Shown here: positions 36,531 to 43,854 of the stretch, one piece after another
How the letters are laid out: each line of letters begins with the position of its first letter
How positions within the stretch are numbered: position 1 is the stretch's first letter
Source: an uncultured Bacteroidia bacterium
GTDB taxonomy: Bacteria; Bacteroidota; Bacteroidia; Bacteroidales; UBA932
Direction: 5' to 3'
Assembly: GCA_902789445.1 (NCBI GenBank)
Contig: CADAOB010000001.1
Coordinates: 62,001 to 126,000 of the forward strand
Length of the DNA stretch: 64,000 bases
Position numbers and translations under genes: made by a program
Notes under the pieces: model-generated
Told to the model about the DNA's origin: nothing
The model's input: the letters and a program-made list of their open reading frames with translations, nothing else
The model's database searches: none

Positions 36531-37737
36531 ATTCGACAAGCTGCTGCGCGACCGTCTGGAAGGGGTGTCCCTTCCGGCGCCTGATGTCTGGGAAGGCATC
36601 AGCGCGGGACTGGCACGCAGGCATCGCCGGGTGATTCTGCGCCGCTTTGCGACGGGTGCCGTCGCGGCCGCAGCCGGCCTTGCCGCCGCACTGCTTGTAT
36701 TCCGGGGCCCGCAGCCGGGCCGGCAGGCCGAAGCGCCGGTGCGCTTTGCACACGCCGTGCAGCCGGTCGCCCCGCAGGAGCCAAGCGCCGCTCCAGTGCG
36801 GGACATCGCCCCGATCGCCGAACAGATTGCCGCCTTTACCAAAAACCAGGTCACCGCGCAGGCCACCGCCCAGAAAGCGGCCGAGTCCGCAGCCGCCGGC
36901 ACGGAGAAAGCCGACGCCACTGTGCCTGCTGACGCCGTTTCACCGGTCACCGATTCGCCCGCTGACTCCACGACGCCCGCCGAGGTCACTTCACCGGCCG
37001 GAACACAGCCCGTCGCCACCCCTGACAATCCGGCTGACACCCGGGAGCCCGGCCAGCTCACGCAAAACGATCTCCCCGCCGATTTCTGGCGCGAAGACTC
37101 CCCCGATTCCAGAACACACACATCGCAAATCTCCATACTATCAAACCTGACTACTGTCGCATCCGATGACGACCTGATCTACAAGGCCGCGCCGATGCAC
37201 AGTTCCTCGCAGACCGGCAACCGCGCCGCATCTGCCGTCGAACCGGTCTCCGGTTCGCCGAAGTTCTTCTCCCCGCTCAGCCTGGGCCTGCAGCTTACGC
37301 TTCCGCTCACCGACCGTTTCTCGGTCTCCAGCGGTCTGACGTACACCTATCTGGTATCCCAGTACGACATGCTGGTTGACAAGGTCCGTTACGACGGCGC
37401 CTACAACCAGCTACACTATCTGGGCATTCCGGTCTCGTTCTCCTGGCATTTTGTCCAGACGCCTTCGTTCGGCTTCTATGCATCGGCCGGCGGCGCCGTG
37501 GAGAAATGCATCGCCCAGCGCTACGTTTTCGCCAGCAATACGCTCCGCGAGAAAGTCGGGGGACTGCAGTGGTCGGCCCGCGCCGGACTGGGTGCCGAAT
37601 ACTGGTTCGTCCCGCGCATGGGCCTGTATTTCGATCCGAGCCTGGTGTATTACTTCGACAACAGCCAGCCGCTGAGCATCCGGACCCAGCAGCCGCTGCA
37701 GGCACGCTTCGAAGTGGGCCTCCGATTCAAGCTCTGA
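36517..37737 (+). CDS. Membrane-anchored, putative anti-sigma protein with C-terminal beta-barrel domain
   Basis: Protein of 406 residues with four parts: a short cytoplasmic N terminus (1-40, EFDKLLRDRLEGVSLPAPDVWEGI, resembling anti-sigma N termini); one transmembrane helix (about 44-62); a Pro/Ala/Thr-rich linker (about 65-215); and a C-terminal barrel-like domain (about 245-406) with alternating strands such as FSVSSGLTYTYLVSQY and FEVGLRFKL. The start overlaps the sigma gene by 14 bases, the usual coupling of sigma and anti-sigma genes. A chain spanning both membranes could pass an envelope signal to the sigma factor; that mechanism is inference. Confidence 0.75.
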   Translation: MERNEFDKLLRDRLEGVSLPAPDVWEGISAGLARRHRRVILRRFATGAVAAAAGLAAALLVFRGPQPGRQAEAPVRFAHAVQPVAPQEPSAAPVRDIAPIAEQIAAFTKNQVTAQATAQKAAESAAAGTEKADATVPADAVSPVTDSPADSTTPAEVTSPAGTQPVATPDNPADTREPGQLTQNDLPADFWREDSPDSRTHTSQISILSNLTTVASDDDLIYKAAPMHSSSQTGNRAASAVEPVSGSPKFFSPLSLGLQLTLPLTDRFSVSSGLTYTYLVSQYDMLVDKVRYDGAYNQLHYLGIPVSFSWHFVQTPSFGFYASAGGAVEKCIAQRYVFASNTLREKVGGLQWSARAGLGAEYWFVPRMGLYFDPSLVYYFDNSQPLSIRTQQPLQARFEVGLRFKL

Positions 37738-37763
37738 AAACACACATTTTTTTGATTTTTTTG

Positions 37764-37795
37764 GAAAACGGTTAATCTTTTAACCGTTTTTTTTA
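37764..37795 (+). terminator. Rho-independent terminator after the sigma/anti-sigma-like pair
   Basis: AAAACGGTTA and TAACCGTTTT form a perfect stem around the loop ATCTTT, followed by a T run. It lies 27 bases after the stop at 37737. Confidence 0.85.
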
Positions 37796-37812
37796 TTGCA
37801 GGACGGGCCGCT

Positions 37813-37820
37813 TATCTTTG
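37813..37820 (+). promoter_or_regulatory. -7 promoter box of comM
   Basis: TATCTTTG is a match to the Bacteroidota -7 consensus, 26 bases before the comM ATG. The -33 position falls in the T run of the preceding terminator and has no exact TTTG. Confidence 0.45.
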
Positions 37821-37846
37821 CAGGGTAACCCAAACAAGACAAGCGT

Positions 37847-39475
37847 ATGCTCAACAAGTGTTATTGCGCCACCTGCATCGGAGTCGAGGCGGTGGTGGTG
37901 ACGGTCGAAATCGATCTTTCGACCGGGATCGGGATCCACCTGGTGGGATTGCCCGACAGTGCGGTGCGGGAGAGTCTGCTTCGCGTGATAACAGCCCTCA
38001 CTTCTTACGGTTTCCGGATTCCGGGCCGTAAACTGGTGGTCAACCTGGCGCCGGCCGACATCCGCAAGGAGGGGTCGGCCTACGACCTGGCCATCGCGCT
38101 CGGCCTGCTGGCCGTTTCCGAACAAGTGTCCCTCGTGGACTGCGACCGTTTCGTCATCATGGGCGAACTGGCACTCGACGGGCGGATCCGGCCGGTGACC
38201 GGCGTCCTGCCCGTGGCCCTGCAGGCCCGGGCCGATGGCTTCCTGGGCTGCATCTTTCCCGCCGATTCGGCCCGGGAAGCCTCCGAAGTCGAGGGACTGG
38301 CCGTTTATGGCGTCTCCACCCTGGGCCAGGCCATCGAAGTCCTGACGCGGCGGGAGGAATGCAGTCATCTGCGGGTCCGTCCTGCCGGCCAGGAAGCGGC
38401 CTTCCAGCCTTCCGGCAATGATTTCCGGCAAGTCCGCGGGCAACACGTCGCCAAGCGCGGCATGGAGATCGCGGCGGCCGGCGGCCACAATCTCATCCTG
38501 GTCGGCAGCCCGGGCAGCGGCAAGAGCCTGATGGCCTCCTGCCTGCCTTCCATCCTGCCGCCGATGTCGCGCGATGAGGCCATCGAGACGGGGAAAGTCT
38601 ATTCGGTCGCCGGCCGGGGCGTCCGGATCGGCGGGCTGATGCGGGAGCGGCCCTTCCGGGCGCCGCATCACAGCGCCAGCCTGGTGTCGCTCATCGGCGG
38701 CGGTCCGCAGGCGGGGCCGGGCGAGGTCAGCCTGGCTCACAACGGCGTGCTCTATCTCGATGAGATGGCCCAGTTTCCGCGGAGCCTGCTCGATGCCCTC
38801 CGCCAACCGATGGAGGACGGGCGGGTCACCATCTCACGGGCGCGCTACAAAGTCGATTATCCGGCCGATTTCATGCTGATCGCGTCGATGAATCCCTGTC
38901 CCTGCGGCTACTTCGGCGACGAGGCCGGCCGCTGCAGCTGTTCGCGCGGGGCGGTCGAAGGCTATCTTTCGCGGATATCGGGTCCTTTGATGGATCGGAT
39001 CGATCTGCAAGTGGCGGTCCGCAGCCTGTCGGCCGTCGAACTGCTGGGGATTTCGTCGCCCGGGAGCAGCGGGCTGCCATCGTCTGACAGCAGCGGACTG
39101 CCATCGTCCGGGAGCAGCGGACTGCCATCGTCCGAGGGCAGCGGGCTGCCGCAGGAGGAGCCCAGCGCGGCCATCGCCGCGCGCGTCGCCCGGGCCCGCG
39201 CCGTCCAGACGGCACGTTTTGCCGATGAGGCCATCCACACCAACGCGGCGATGAACGCCCGGCTTATCGAGCGTTTCTGCCCGCTGTCCGACGACTGCCG
39301 CCGGACGCTCCGGAACATCCTGGACCGGATGGGCCTGTCGGCCCGCGCCTACACCCGTATCCTCAAGGTTGCCCGCACCATCGCCGACCTTGCCGGCGCC
39401 CCCGGCATCCAGCCCGCCCATCTGCTGGAGGCCGCTGGCTTCCGCTTCCTCGACCGCCGCCGGATCTTCGATTGA
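37847..39475 (+). CDS. comM: ComM/YifB-family Mg-chelatase-like AAA+ helicase
   Basis: AAA+ ATPase of 542 residues related to magnesium chelatase subunits; ComM drives branch migration during natural transformation. The N-terminal Lon-protease-like domain (DLSTGIGIHLVGLPDSAVRE; EGSAYDLAIALGLL) is followed by Walker A GSPGSGKS (about residue 222), NGVLYLDEMAQF (Walker B) and ASMNPCPCGYFG. The C-terminal domain ends in RAYTRILKVARTIADL. Residues 407-435 are an in-frame repeat, three SSGLPSSx units plus a partial one, in a surface loop before the C-terminal domain; the rest of the protein looks intact. Confidence 0.92.
   Translation: MLNKCYCATCIGVEAVVVTVEIDLSTGIGIHLVGLPDSAVRESLLRVITALTSYGFRIPGRKLVVNLAPADIRKEGSAYDLAIALGLLAVSEQVSLVDCDRFVIMGELALDGRIRPVTGVLPVALQARADGFLGCIFPADSAREASEVEGLAVYGVSTLGQAIEVLTRREECSHLRVRPAGQEAAFQPSGNDFRQVRGQHVAKRGMEIAAAGGHNLILVGSPGSGKSLMASCLPSILPPMSRDEAIETGKVYSVAGRGVRIGGLMRERPFRAPHHSASLVSLIGGGPQAGPGEVSLAHNGVLYLDEMAQFPRSLLDALRQPMEDGRVTISRARYKVDYPADFMLIASMNPCPCGYFGDEAGRCSCSRGAVEGYLSRISGPLMDRIDLQVAVRSLSAVELLGISSPGSSGLPSSDSSGLPSSGSSGLPSSEGSGLPQEEPSAAIAARVARARAVQTARFADEAIHTNAAMNARLIERFCPLSDDCRRTLRNILDRMGLSARAYTRILKVARTIADLAGAPGIQPAHLLEAAGFRFLDRRRIFD
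39065..39151 (+). repeat. 24-bp tandem repeat inside comM
   Basis: Three 24-bp units starting with AGCAGCGG, at 39065, 39089 and 39113, are followed by a partial fourth. The period is divisible by three, so copy-number change would lengthen or shorten the loop without frameshift. Confidence 0.9.
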
Positions 39476-39479
39476 ATTT

Positions 39480-39541
39480 CCGCCGCTGTCCGCCGCTGTC
39501 CGCCGCTGTTCGCCGCTGTTCGCCGCTGTCCGCCGCTGTCC
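39480..39541. repeat. 10-bp tandem repeat CCGCCGCTGT
   Basis: About six head-to-tail copies with C/T changes at one position lie directly behind the comM stop codon. Confidence 0.85.
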
Positions 39542-39664
39542 CTCGCCGGCCTCTCTATCGGCCTCCGACCGACCGGCCACCCGGCCTTCCGACCCTCCCG
39601 ACCTTCCGACCTCCCGGCCATCCGGCCATCCGGCCTTCCGACCTCCCGACCGGTTGGCGGTATC

Positions 39665-39747
39665 CCATCCTCAAAAACGGCTCGATTTGAGGATGGGAGG
39701 CCGAATAACGACCTTCCATCCTCAAAAATGGCCTCTAGCGAGGATGG
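39665..39747. repeat. Two 51-bp hairpin units
   Basis: CCATCC at 39665 and 39716 starts two units with the same period (51) and same hairpin arms (CCATCCTC / GAGGATGG) as the array at 27185. As there, a P element lies beside the array, in the same relative orientation when read from the other strand. Confidence 0.8.
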
Positions 39748-39751
39748 GAAG

Positions 39752-39828
39752 GCGGAGCGGCGGATGGGTTTTTGCCGAGCGAGCTTTTTTTCTGCGAACG
39801 AGTTAAAAACCCGGAGCCGCCGAGCCCG
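39752..39828. repeat. ~75-bp palindromic element, copy P3
   Basis: CGGCGGAT-GGGTTTTTGCC at the left pairs with AAAAACCC-GGAGCCGCCG at the right; the core reads GAGCGAGCTTTTTTTCTGCG. The long stem makes it one of the two clearest copies. Confidence 0.75.
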
Positions 39829-39834
39829 ATGCGT

Positions 39835-39968
39835 GCGCCCGCTGGAGGCAGTACGCATGGAAAACCTTTTGCTGCGCTTCATCCCTCCCAAAGCGGCTTT
39901 GGGCTCCTCCCGTTCACATGGCCACGGGCGGCCATGGCTTTTCCGCCCGTACCGACTCCAGCGGGCGC
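39835..39968. repeat. 134-bp inverted repeat
   Basis: GCGCCCGCTGGAG and its exact complement (39956-39968) form the ends; over 20 bases the arms agree at 18 positions. The interior has further small palindromes (CCCAAAGCGGCTTTGGG). No coding sense is apparent. Confidence 0.65.
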
Positions 39969-39980
39969 CCGACAACGACG

Positions 39981-40007
39981 GGATGCCCGGTCGAGCCGGG
40001 CATGACG
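39981..40007. repeat. REP-like short palindrome, copy Q2
   Basis: ATGCCCGG-TCGAG-CCGGGCAT is a perfect 8-bp-arm hairpin followed by GACG; the best copy of the family in the window. Confidence 0.75.
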
Positions 40008-40024
40008 GCAAACGACGGCGATGG

Positions 40025-40050
40025 CGAGATGCCCGGTCAAGCCGGATGCG
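40025..40050. repeat. REP-like short palindrome, copy Q3 (partial)
   Basis: GAGATGCCCGGTCAAGCCGG keeps the left arm and part of the right arm of copy Q2, 18 bases downstream of it. Confidence 0.55.
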
Positions 40051-40275
40051 GCGACTGAAGACGGTTTGCCCGGCTCGGGGCGATGCGGAGAATCTCATTG
40101 TCTGGCCGCGAGCAGGACGGTTCATCTATGCCATCCTTTTCGCGTCCAGAAAACAGCGGATCCAGCCGAAATCCGGCCGCGACAGGCACCAAGCAGCGCA
40201 CCCATCCTTCTCGCGTCCACCCCCACGCCGCAGCACAACGGACGAGTCCCGCTCTCCACGCCGCAACACGGCGAC

Positions 40276-40302
40276 GAGATGCCTGGTCATGCTGGGCATG
40301 AG
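40276..40302. repeat. REP-like short palindrome, copy Q4
   Basis: GAGATGCCTGGTCATGCTGGGCATGA shows the same hairpin with compensating-type changes in the arms (GCCTGG / CTGGGC). Confidence 0.5.
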
Positions 40303-40401
40303 GCCTGAGGGAGTCATACTAAGCCGGAAGCACGCCGCAGATGACCCCAGGCGGGAGTGCGATGGGGATAAAGAGCGTCCTGATTATTACGCTTTTTTTT
40401 G

Positions 40402-40512
40402 CGCTGCAACGGACGCAGCTGACGGTCAACGACTTATGTGAAGTGATCCCCCACGAAAATGGGGGGATCACTTTGCGTAACCATTTGAGCCACAAGTGCG
40501 TACATTGCAGCA
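40402..40512. repeat. 112-bp inverted-repeat element, copy A (diverged)
   Basis: The left end CGCTGCAACGGACGCAG matches the right end read in reverse (TTGCTGCAATGTACGCA). The centre holds a strong hairpin, GTGATCCCCC / GGGGGGATCAC. It is the most diverged of four copies (others at 46082, 46492 and 53230) and the only one outside the recombinase region. Confidence 0.8.
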
Positions 40513-40532
40513 ATAATGGCTTTGAACGGAGA

Positions 40533-40612
40533 TGGCAAGGGCGGAGCAGCGGATGGGTTTTTGCCGAGCGAGCATTTTTCGCGAGCGAGGTAAAAACCCG
40601 GAGCTGCGGAGC
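40533..40612. repeat. ~75-bp palindromic element, copy P4
   Basis: GGGTTTTTGCC ... GGTAAAAACCC with the core GAGCGAGCATTTTTCGCGAG; nearly identical in plan to P3, about 780 bases away in the same intergenic region. Confidence 0.75.
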
Positions 40613-40682
40613 CTGCCGCCGGCCGGGACCGCAAGCACCGCCGACATCGCGGGCGAAAAAGTGCGCAAAAAACTGCCGAAAA

Positions 40683-40713
40683 TTTGTCGCGTGCGATATA
40701 TTTTCTATCTTTG
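40683..40713 (+). promoter_or_regulatory. Bacteroidota-type promoter of the glutathione peroxidase gene
   Basis: TTTG at 40683-40686, a 19-base gap and TATCTTTG at 40706-40713 match both consensus boxes. The ATG is 20 bases further on. Confidence 0.8.
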
Positions 40714-40733
40714 CAGCAAATCAGTCGAATACA

Positions 40734-41369
40734 ATGAAAAGAATCGTCACCTTACTTGTGCTCGCTGCCGCTGTGATGGGCAGCAGTACGCTGGCGCTGG
40801 CCCAGAATGAGGCCGCTGCCGGAAAGAATGTCTATCAGTTCTGCGTGAAAGGCGAAAACGGCCAGAACGTGTCGCTGGAAAAGTACGCCGGCAAAGCGTT
40901 GCTGATCGTCAACACCGCTACAAAATGCGGCTTCACTCCGCAGTATGAAGAACTGGAGTCGCTTTATCAGGACTATAGGGACAAGGGCTTCGAGATCCTC
41001 GACTTCCCCTGCAACCAGTTCGGCGAGCAGGCCCCCGGTTCCTATGAGGAGATCCATGCCTTCTGCACCGGCAAGTACAACATCAGCTTCCCGCAGTTCG
41101 AAAAAATCGACGTAAACGGCGAACACGCCGACCCGCTCTTCGTGTACCTCAAGAGCCAGAAAGGCTTCCAGGGATTCAACACCAAGGACCGCATCGGCAA
41201 GTTCCTGGACAACCGCTTCCGCAAGCAGGATCCGAATTACGACCAGAATCCGGACATCAAATGGAATTTCACGAAATTCCTCGTCGATAAGGAAGGCAAT
41301 GTCGTGGAGCGTTTCGAGCCCACGGCCACCGCCGCCGACATCGAGGTCAAACTGAAGGAAATCTTATAG
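40734..41369 (+). CDS. Glutathione peroxidase-family thiol peroxidase, exported
   Basis: Thiol-dependent peroxidase of 211 residues. A signal peptide (about 1-23, LALAQ) sends it to the periplasm. Family motifs: NTATKCGFTPQY with the peroxidatic Cys65 (Cys, not selenocysteine), FPCNQFGEQAPG carrying the Gln of the active site and a likely resolving Cys, and IKWNFTKFLVD with the catalytic Trp-Asn. Bacterial members usually reduce peroxides with thioredoxin-like donors. The start at 40734 is fixed by the promoter just upstream. Its last bases overlap the end of the convergent acyltransferase gene by 6 bases. Confidence 0.92.
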   Translation: MKRIVTLLVLAAAVMGSSTLALAQNEAAAGKNVYQFCVKGENGQNVSLEKYAGKALLIVNTATKCGFTPQYEELESLYQDYRDKGFEILDFPCNQFGEQAPGSYEEIHAFCTGKYNISFPQFEKIDVNGEHADPLFVYLKSQKGFQGFNTKDRIGKFLDNRFRKQDPNYDQNPDIKWNFTKFLVDKEGNVVERFEPTATAADIEVKLKEIL

Positions 41370-41921
41370 GTATTCCAGGCATCCGGGGTGCTTGCCCTGG
41401 ACGCCTTTTTGCTTGTAGAAGGCCTGGACGGCCCGCAGATCGGCCATGGCATCGTCCGAACATTCGAATCGGGGGCCGTGGCCGATTTCTTTGCGCCCCC
41501 AGTCGAAATAGCCCAGATAGACCGGGATGCCGGCCGCCTTGGCAAAGGTATGGAAGCCGGTTTTCCAGCGCTTCACGGGCTTGCGCGTGCCCTCCGGCGC
41601 AATGCAAAGGTGGAAGGAATCGCTGGCCTCCAGGACCTCGATTACTTGCCGCGTGACGCCCACGGCATTCTTCCGGTCCACCGGAATCGCTCCCAGCTTC
41701 CGCAGCAGACCGCCCAGCGGCCAGAAGAAAAACTCCTTTTTGATCATCACCCGCGGGTGGCCGCCGATCGACCGGTAGTAGAGCCAGGCCACCACGAAAT
41801 CCCAGATGGAGGTGTGGGGAACGCCCAATACGATGTGCCTGGGCTCGGGCGGAAGATCCTGCTCGACGATGGTCCAATGCATCCAGCGGGTCAGGATCTT
41901 GCGGGCGGTTGCCGGTTTCAT
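41364..41921 (-). CDS. PlsC-like 1-acyl-glycerol-3-phosphate acyltransferase family protein
   Basis: Acyltransferase of 185 residues. The HX4D catalytic motif is PHTSIWDF and the substrate-binding motif is APEGTR, both in normal order and spacing. A Pro-flanked FFFWPLGGLLRKLGAIPVDR segment between them is typical. It is shorter than PlsC of E. coli and has no clear membrane anchor, like the small phospholipid/glycerol acyltransferases of Bacteroidota. It begins 3 bases after the parE stop, so it is probably the last gene of that operon. Confidence 0.87.
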   Translation of the reverse strand: MKPATARKILTRWMHWTIVEQDLPPEPRHIVLGVPHTSIWDFVVAWLYYRSIGGHPRVMIKKEFFFWPLGGLLRKLGAIPVDRKNAVGVTRQVIEVLEASDSFHLCIAPEGTRKPVKRWKTGFHTFAKAAGIPVYLGYFDWGRKEIGHGPRFECSDDAMADLRAVQAFYKQKGVQGKHPGCLEYL

Positions 41922-41924
41922 GGT

Positions 41925-43853
41925 TTACTGCGCCTCCTCCGTATTGTCGATGTCGCTCCGGAGGTTCGTCCGGATGAATTTCTGCCGCACGGGCGTATTG
42001 TCACCCATATAGAACTGGATGATATCGGCGATCTTGTCTTCGCCGGTCAGATGCACGGTCTCCAGGCGGATATCCTCTCCGATGAAGCCTTTGAACTCAT
42101 CGGGCGAGATTTCGCCGAGGCCTTTGAAGCGCGTGATCTCGGCGCCCCGCCCCAGCTTCTTCAGGGCGGCCTCTTTCTCGGCGGAACTGTAGCAGTACAC
42201 GTTGTTCTTCTTGTCGCGCACGCGGAACAGGGGCGTCTGGAGGATGGACAGGTGTCCGGCCCGGACCACGTCGGGGTAGAATTTCAGGAAGAAGGTGAGC
42301 ATCAGCAGGCGGATGTGCATCCCGTCCACATCGGCATCGGTCGCGATGACGATGTTGTTGTAGCGGAGGCCTTCCACGCCGTCCTCGATGTTGAGGGCGG
42401 ACTGGAGCAGGGCCAGCTCGACGTTCTTTTCGGCGTAGAGGTCCTTCTTCGAGGCTTTGGCGCAGTTGAAGGGCTTGCCCATCAGGCTGAAAACGGCCTG
42501 CACATTCGCGTCGCGGCTCTTGGTGATGGAGCCGGAGGCCGAGTCGCCCTCGGTGATGAAGAGGGTGCTCTTTTCGGCCAGGGGGTTCTTGTCGCCGTAG
42601 TGGATGCGGCAGTCGCGCAGTTTCTTGTTGTGGACCGAGGCTTTCTTGAGACGCGCCTTGGTCTTCTTGCTGATGGAGGAGATGGCGTTGCGTTCCTTTT
42701 CGGAATCCTGGATCTTGGCCAGGATCACGTCGGCCACGTCGAGGTTCTTGTGCAGGTAGTTGTCCAGGTCGGTCGAGAGGAAGTCCAGCATGGTCTTGCT
42801 GAGCGTCGGGCCGTGGGTGCCTTCCTGTTTGTTCTGCCACATATATTTCGAGCCGAGCTGCACCTTGGTCTGGCCTTCGAATTCGGGCTCCTGGATGCGC
42901 ACGCTGACCGCGCCGATGATGGACTGGCGCACGTCCACGGGGTTGAAGTCTTTTTTGTAATACTCTTTCAGGACCTTGGCGATGGCTTCCTTGAAGGCGG
43001 CCAGGTGTGTGCCGCCCAGGGTCGTGTTCTGGCCGTTGACGAAGGAATAGATGTTCTCGCCGTAGCCGCTGCCGTGGGTGAAGGCCACTTCGATGTCCTG
43101 CGTCTTCAGGTGGATGGGGGGATAGAGCGGTTCTTCGTCCATGCTTTCGTTGAGCAGGTCGAGCAGGCCGTTCTCCGATTTGTATTCGGTCCCGTTGAAG
43201 GTGAGTTTCAGGCCGACGTTCAGGTACGCGTAGTTGCGGAGCATCGTGTCGATGTACTCCGTGTTGTATTCGTAGGGCTCGAAGAGGGTGTCGTCTGGGA
43301 TGAAGCTGACCAGCGTGCCGTTGCGCTCCGTCGTGGGTTTCGGGGTGAAATCCGGGGTCTGGAGGATGCCTTTCTCGTATTCGAGCGCGAGGGTCTCTCC
43401 GTTGCGGAACGACTGCACGGTGAAATGCGAGGAGAGGGCATTGGCGGCTTTCAGGCCGACGCCGTTCATACCCACGGATTTCTGGAAGGTCTTGTTGTCG
43501 AATTTCGCGCCGGTGTGGAGCTTGCTCACGGCAGCGTCCAGCAGGTTCTGCGTCTTGTCTTTCTCGCTGAATCCGAACGGGATGCCGCGGCCGTAGTCAC
43601 GGATGGAGATGCGCTTGTCCTCGATCTTGATTTGGATGAGTTTGCCGTAGCCCATCGCGAACTCGTCGATCGAGTTGTCGATGATCTCCTTCATCAGCAC
43701 GTACATGCCGTCGTTGGGCGCCGTGCCGTCGCCCAGGCGGCCGATATACATGCCAGGCCTCAGGCGGATATGCTCCAGGTCTTCGAGGTGGACGATGCTC
43801 TCGTCGCCGTAGTCGTGTTCGGGAAGGTCGAGTTTCTCTTCGCTGTCTTTCAT
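41925..43853 (-). CDS. parE: DNA topoisomerase IV subunit B
   Basis: Type IIA topoisomerase ATPase subunit of 642 residues. The GHKL ATP-binding site shows NSIDEF (60-65), DYGRGIP and GVGLKAANALS. The TOPRIM domain shows EGDSASGS, and DADVDGMHIR with the metal-binding Asp residues. RLRPGMYIGRLGDGTAPNDG is typical of Bacteroidota ParE and not GyrB. I start at the ATG at 43853; the longer frame upstream overlaps the preceding gene and is not conserved-looking. The partner parC is not adjacent. The upstream gene stops 1 base before this start. Confidence 0.92.
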   Translation of the reverse strand: MKDSEEKLDLPEHDYGDESIVHLEDLEHIRLRPGMYIGRLGDGTAPNDGMYVLMKEIIDNSIDEFAMGYGKLIQIKIEDKRISIRDYGRGIPFGFSEKDKTQNLLDAAVSKLHTGAKFDNKTFQKSVGMNGVGLKAANALSSHFTVQSFRNGETLALEYEKGILQTPDFTPKPTTERNGTLVSFIPDDTLFEPYEYNTEYIDTMLRNYAYLNVGLKLTFNGTEYKSENGLLDLLNESMDEEPLYPPIHLKTQDIEVAFTHGSGYGENIYSFVNGQNTTLGGTHLAAFKEAIAKVLKEYYKKDFNPVDVRQSIIGAVSVRIQEPEFEGQTKVQLGSKYMWQNKQEGTHGPTLSKTMLDFLSTDLDNYLHKNLDVADVILAKIQDSEKERNAISSISKKTKARLKKASVHNKKLRDCRIHYGDKNPLAEKSTLFITEGDSASGSITKSRDANVQAVFSLMGKPFNCAKASKKDLYAEKNVELALLQSALNIEDGVEGLRYNNIVIATDADVDGMHIRLLMLTFFLKFYPDVVRAGHLSILQTPLFRVRDKKNNVYCYSSAEKEAALKKLGRGAEITRFKGLGEISPDEFKGFIGEDIRLETVHLTGEDKIADIIQFYMGDNTPVRQKFIRTNLRSDIDNTEEAQ

Positions 43854-43854
43854 A

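Larger units (their letters stand above)
39476..40682. other. Non-coding, repeat-rich intergenic region
   Basis: No credible gene lies between the comM stop and the glutathione peroxidase promoter; open frames here are artefacts of high GC and repeats. In order it holds a 10-bp tandem repeat (39480-39541), a C-rich stretch with CCGGCC/TTCCGACC motifs, two 51-bp hairpin units (39665-39747), palindromic element P3, a 134-bp inverted repeat, three REP-like palindromes, a featureless stretch (about 40050-40275), a 112-bp inverted-repeat element and palindromic element P4. Confidence 0.8.

Noticed and set aside
40402..40512. 112-bp elements as integron attC sites
   Set aside because: They are structured and near a tyrosine recombinase, but the ends do not fit the attC core consensus and no integron integrase or cassette array is present.
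40341..40733. Extending the glutathione peroxidase upstream to 40341
   Set aside because: The extra part is repeat elements and includes the promoter; a normal signal peptide starts at 40734.
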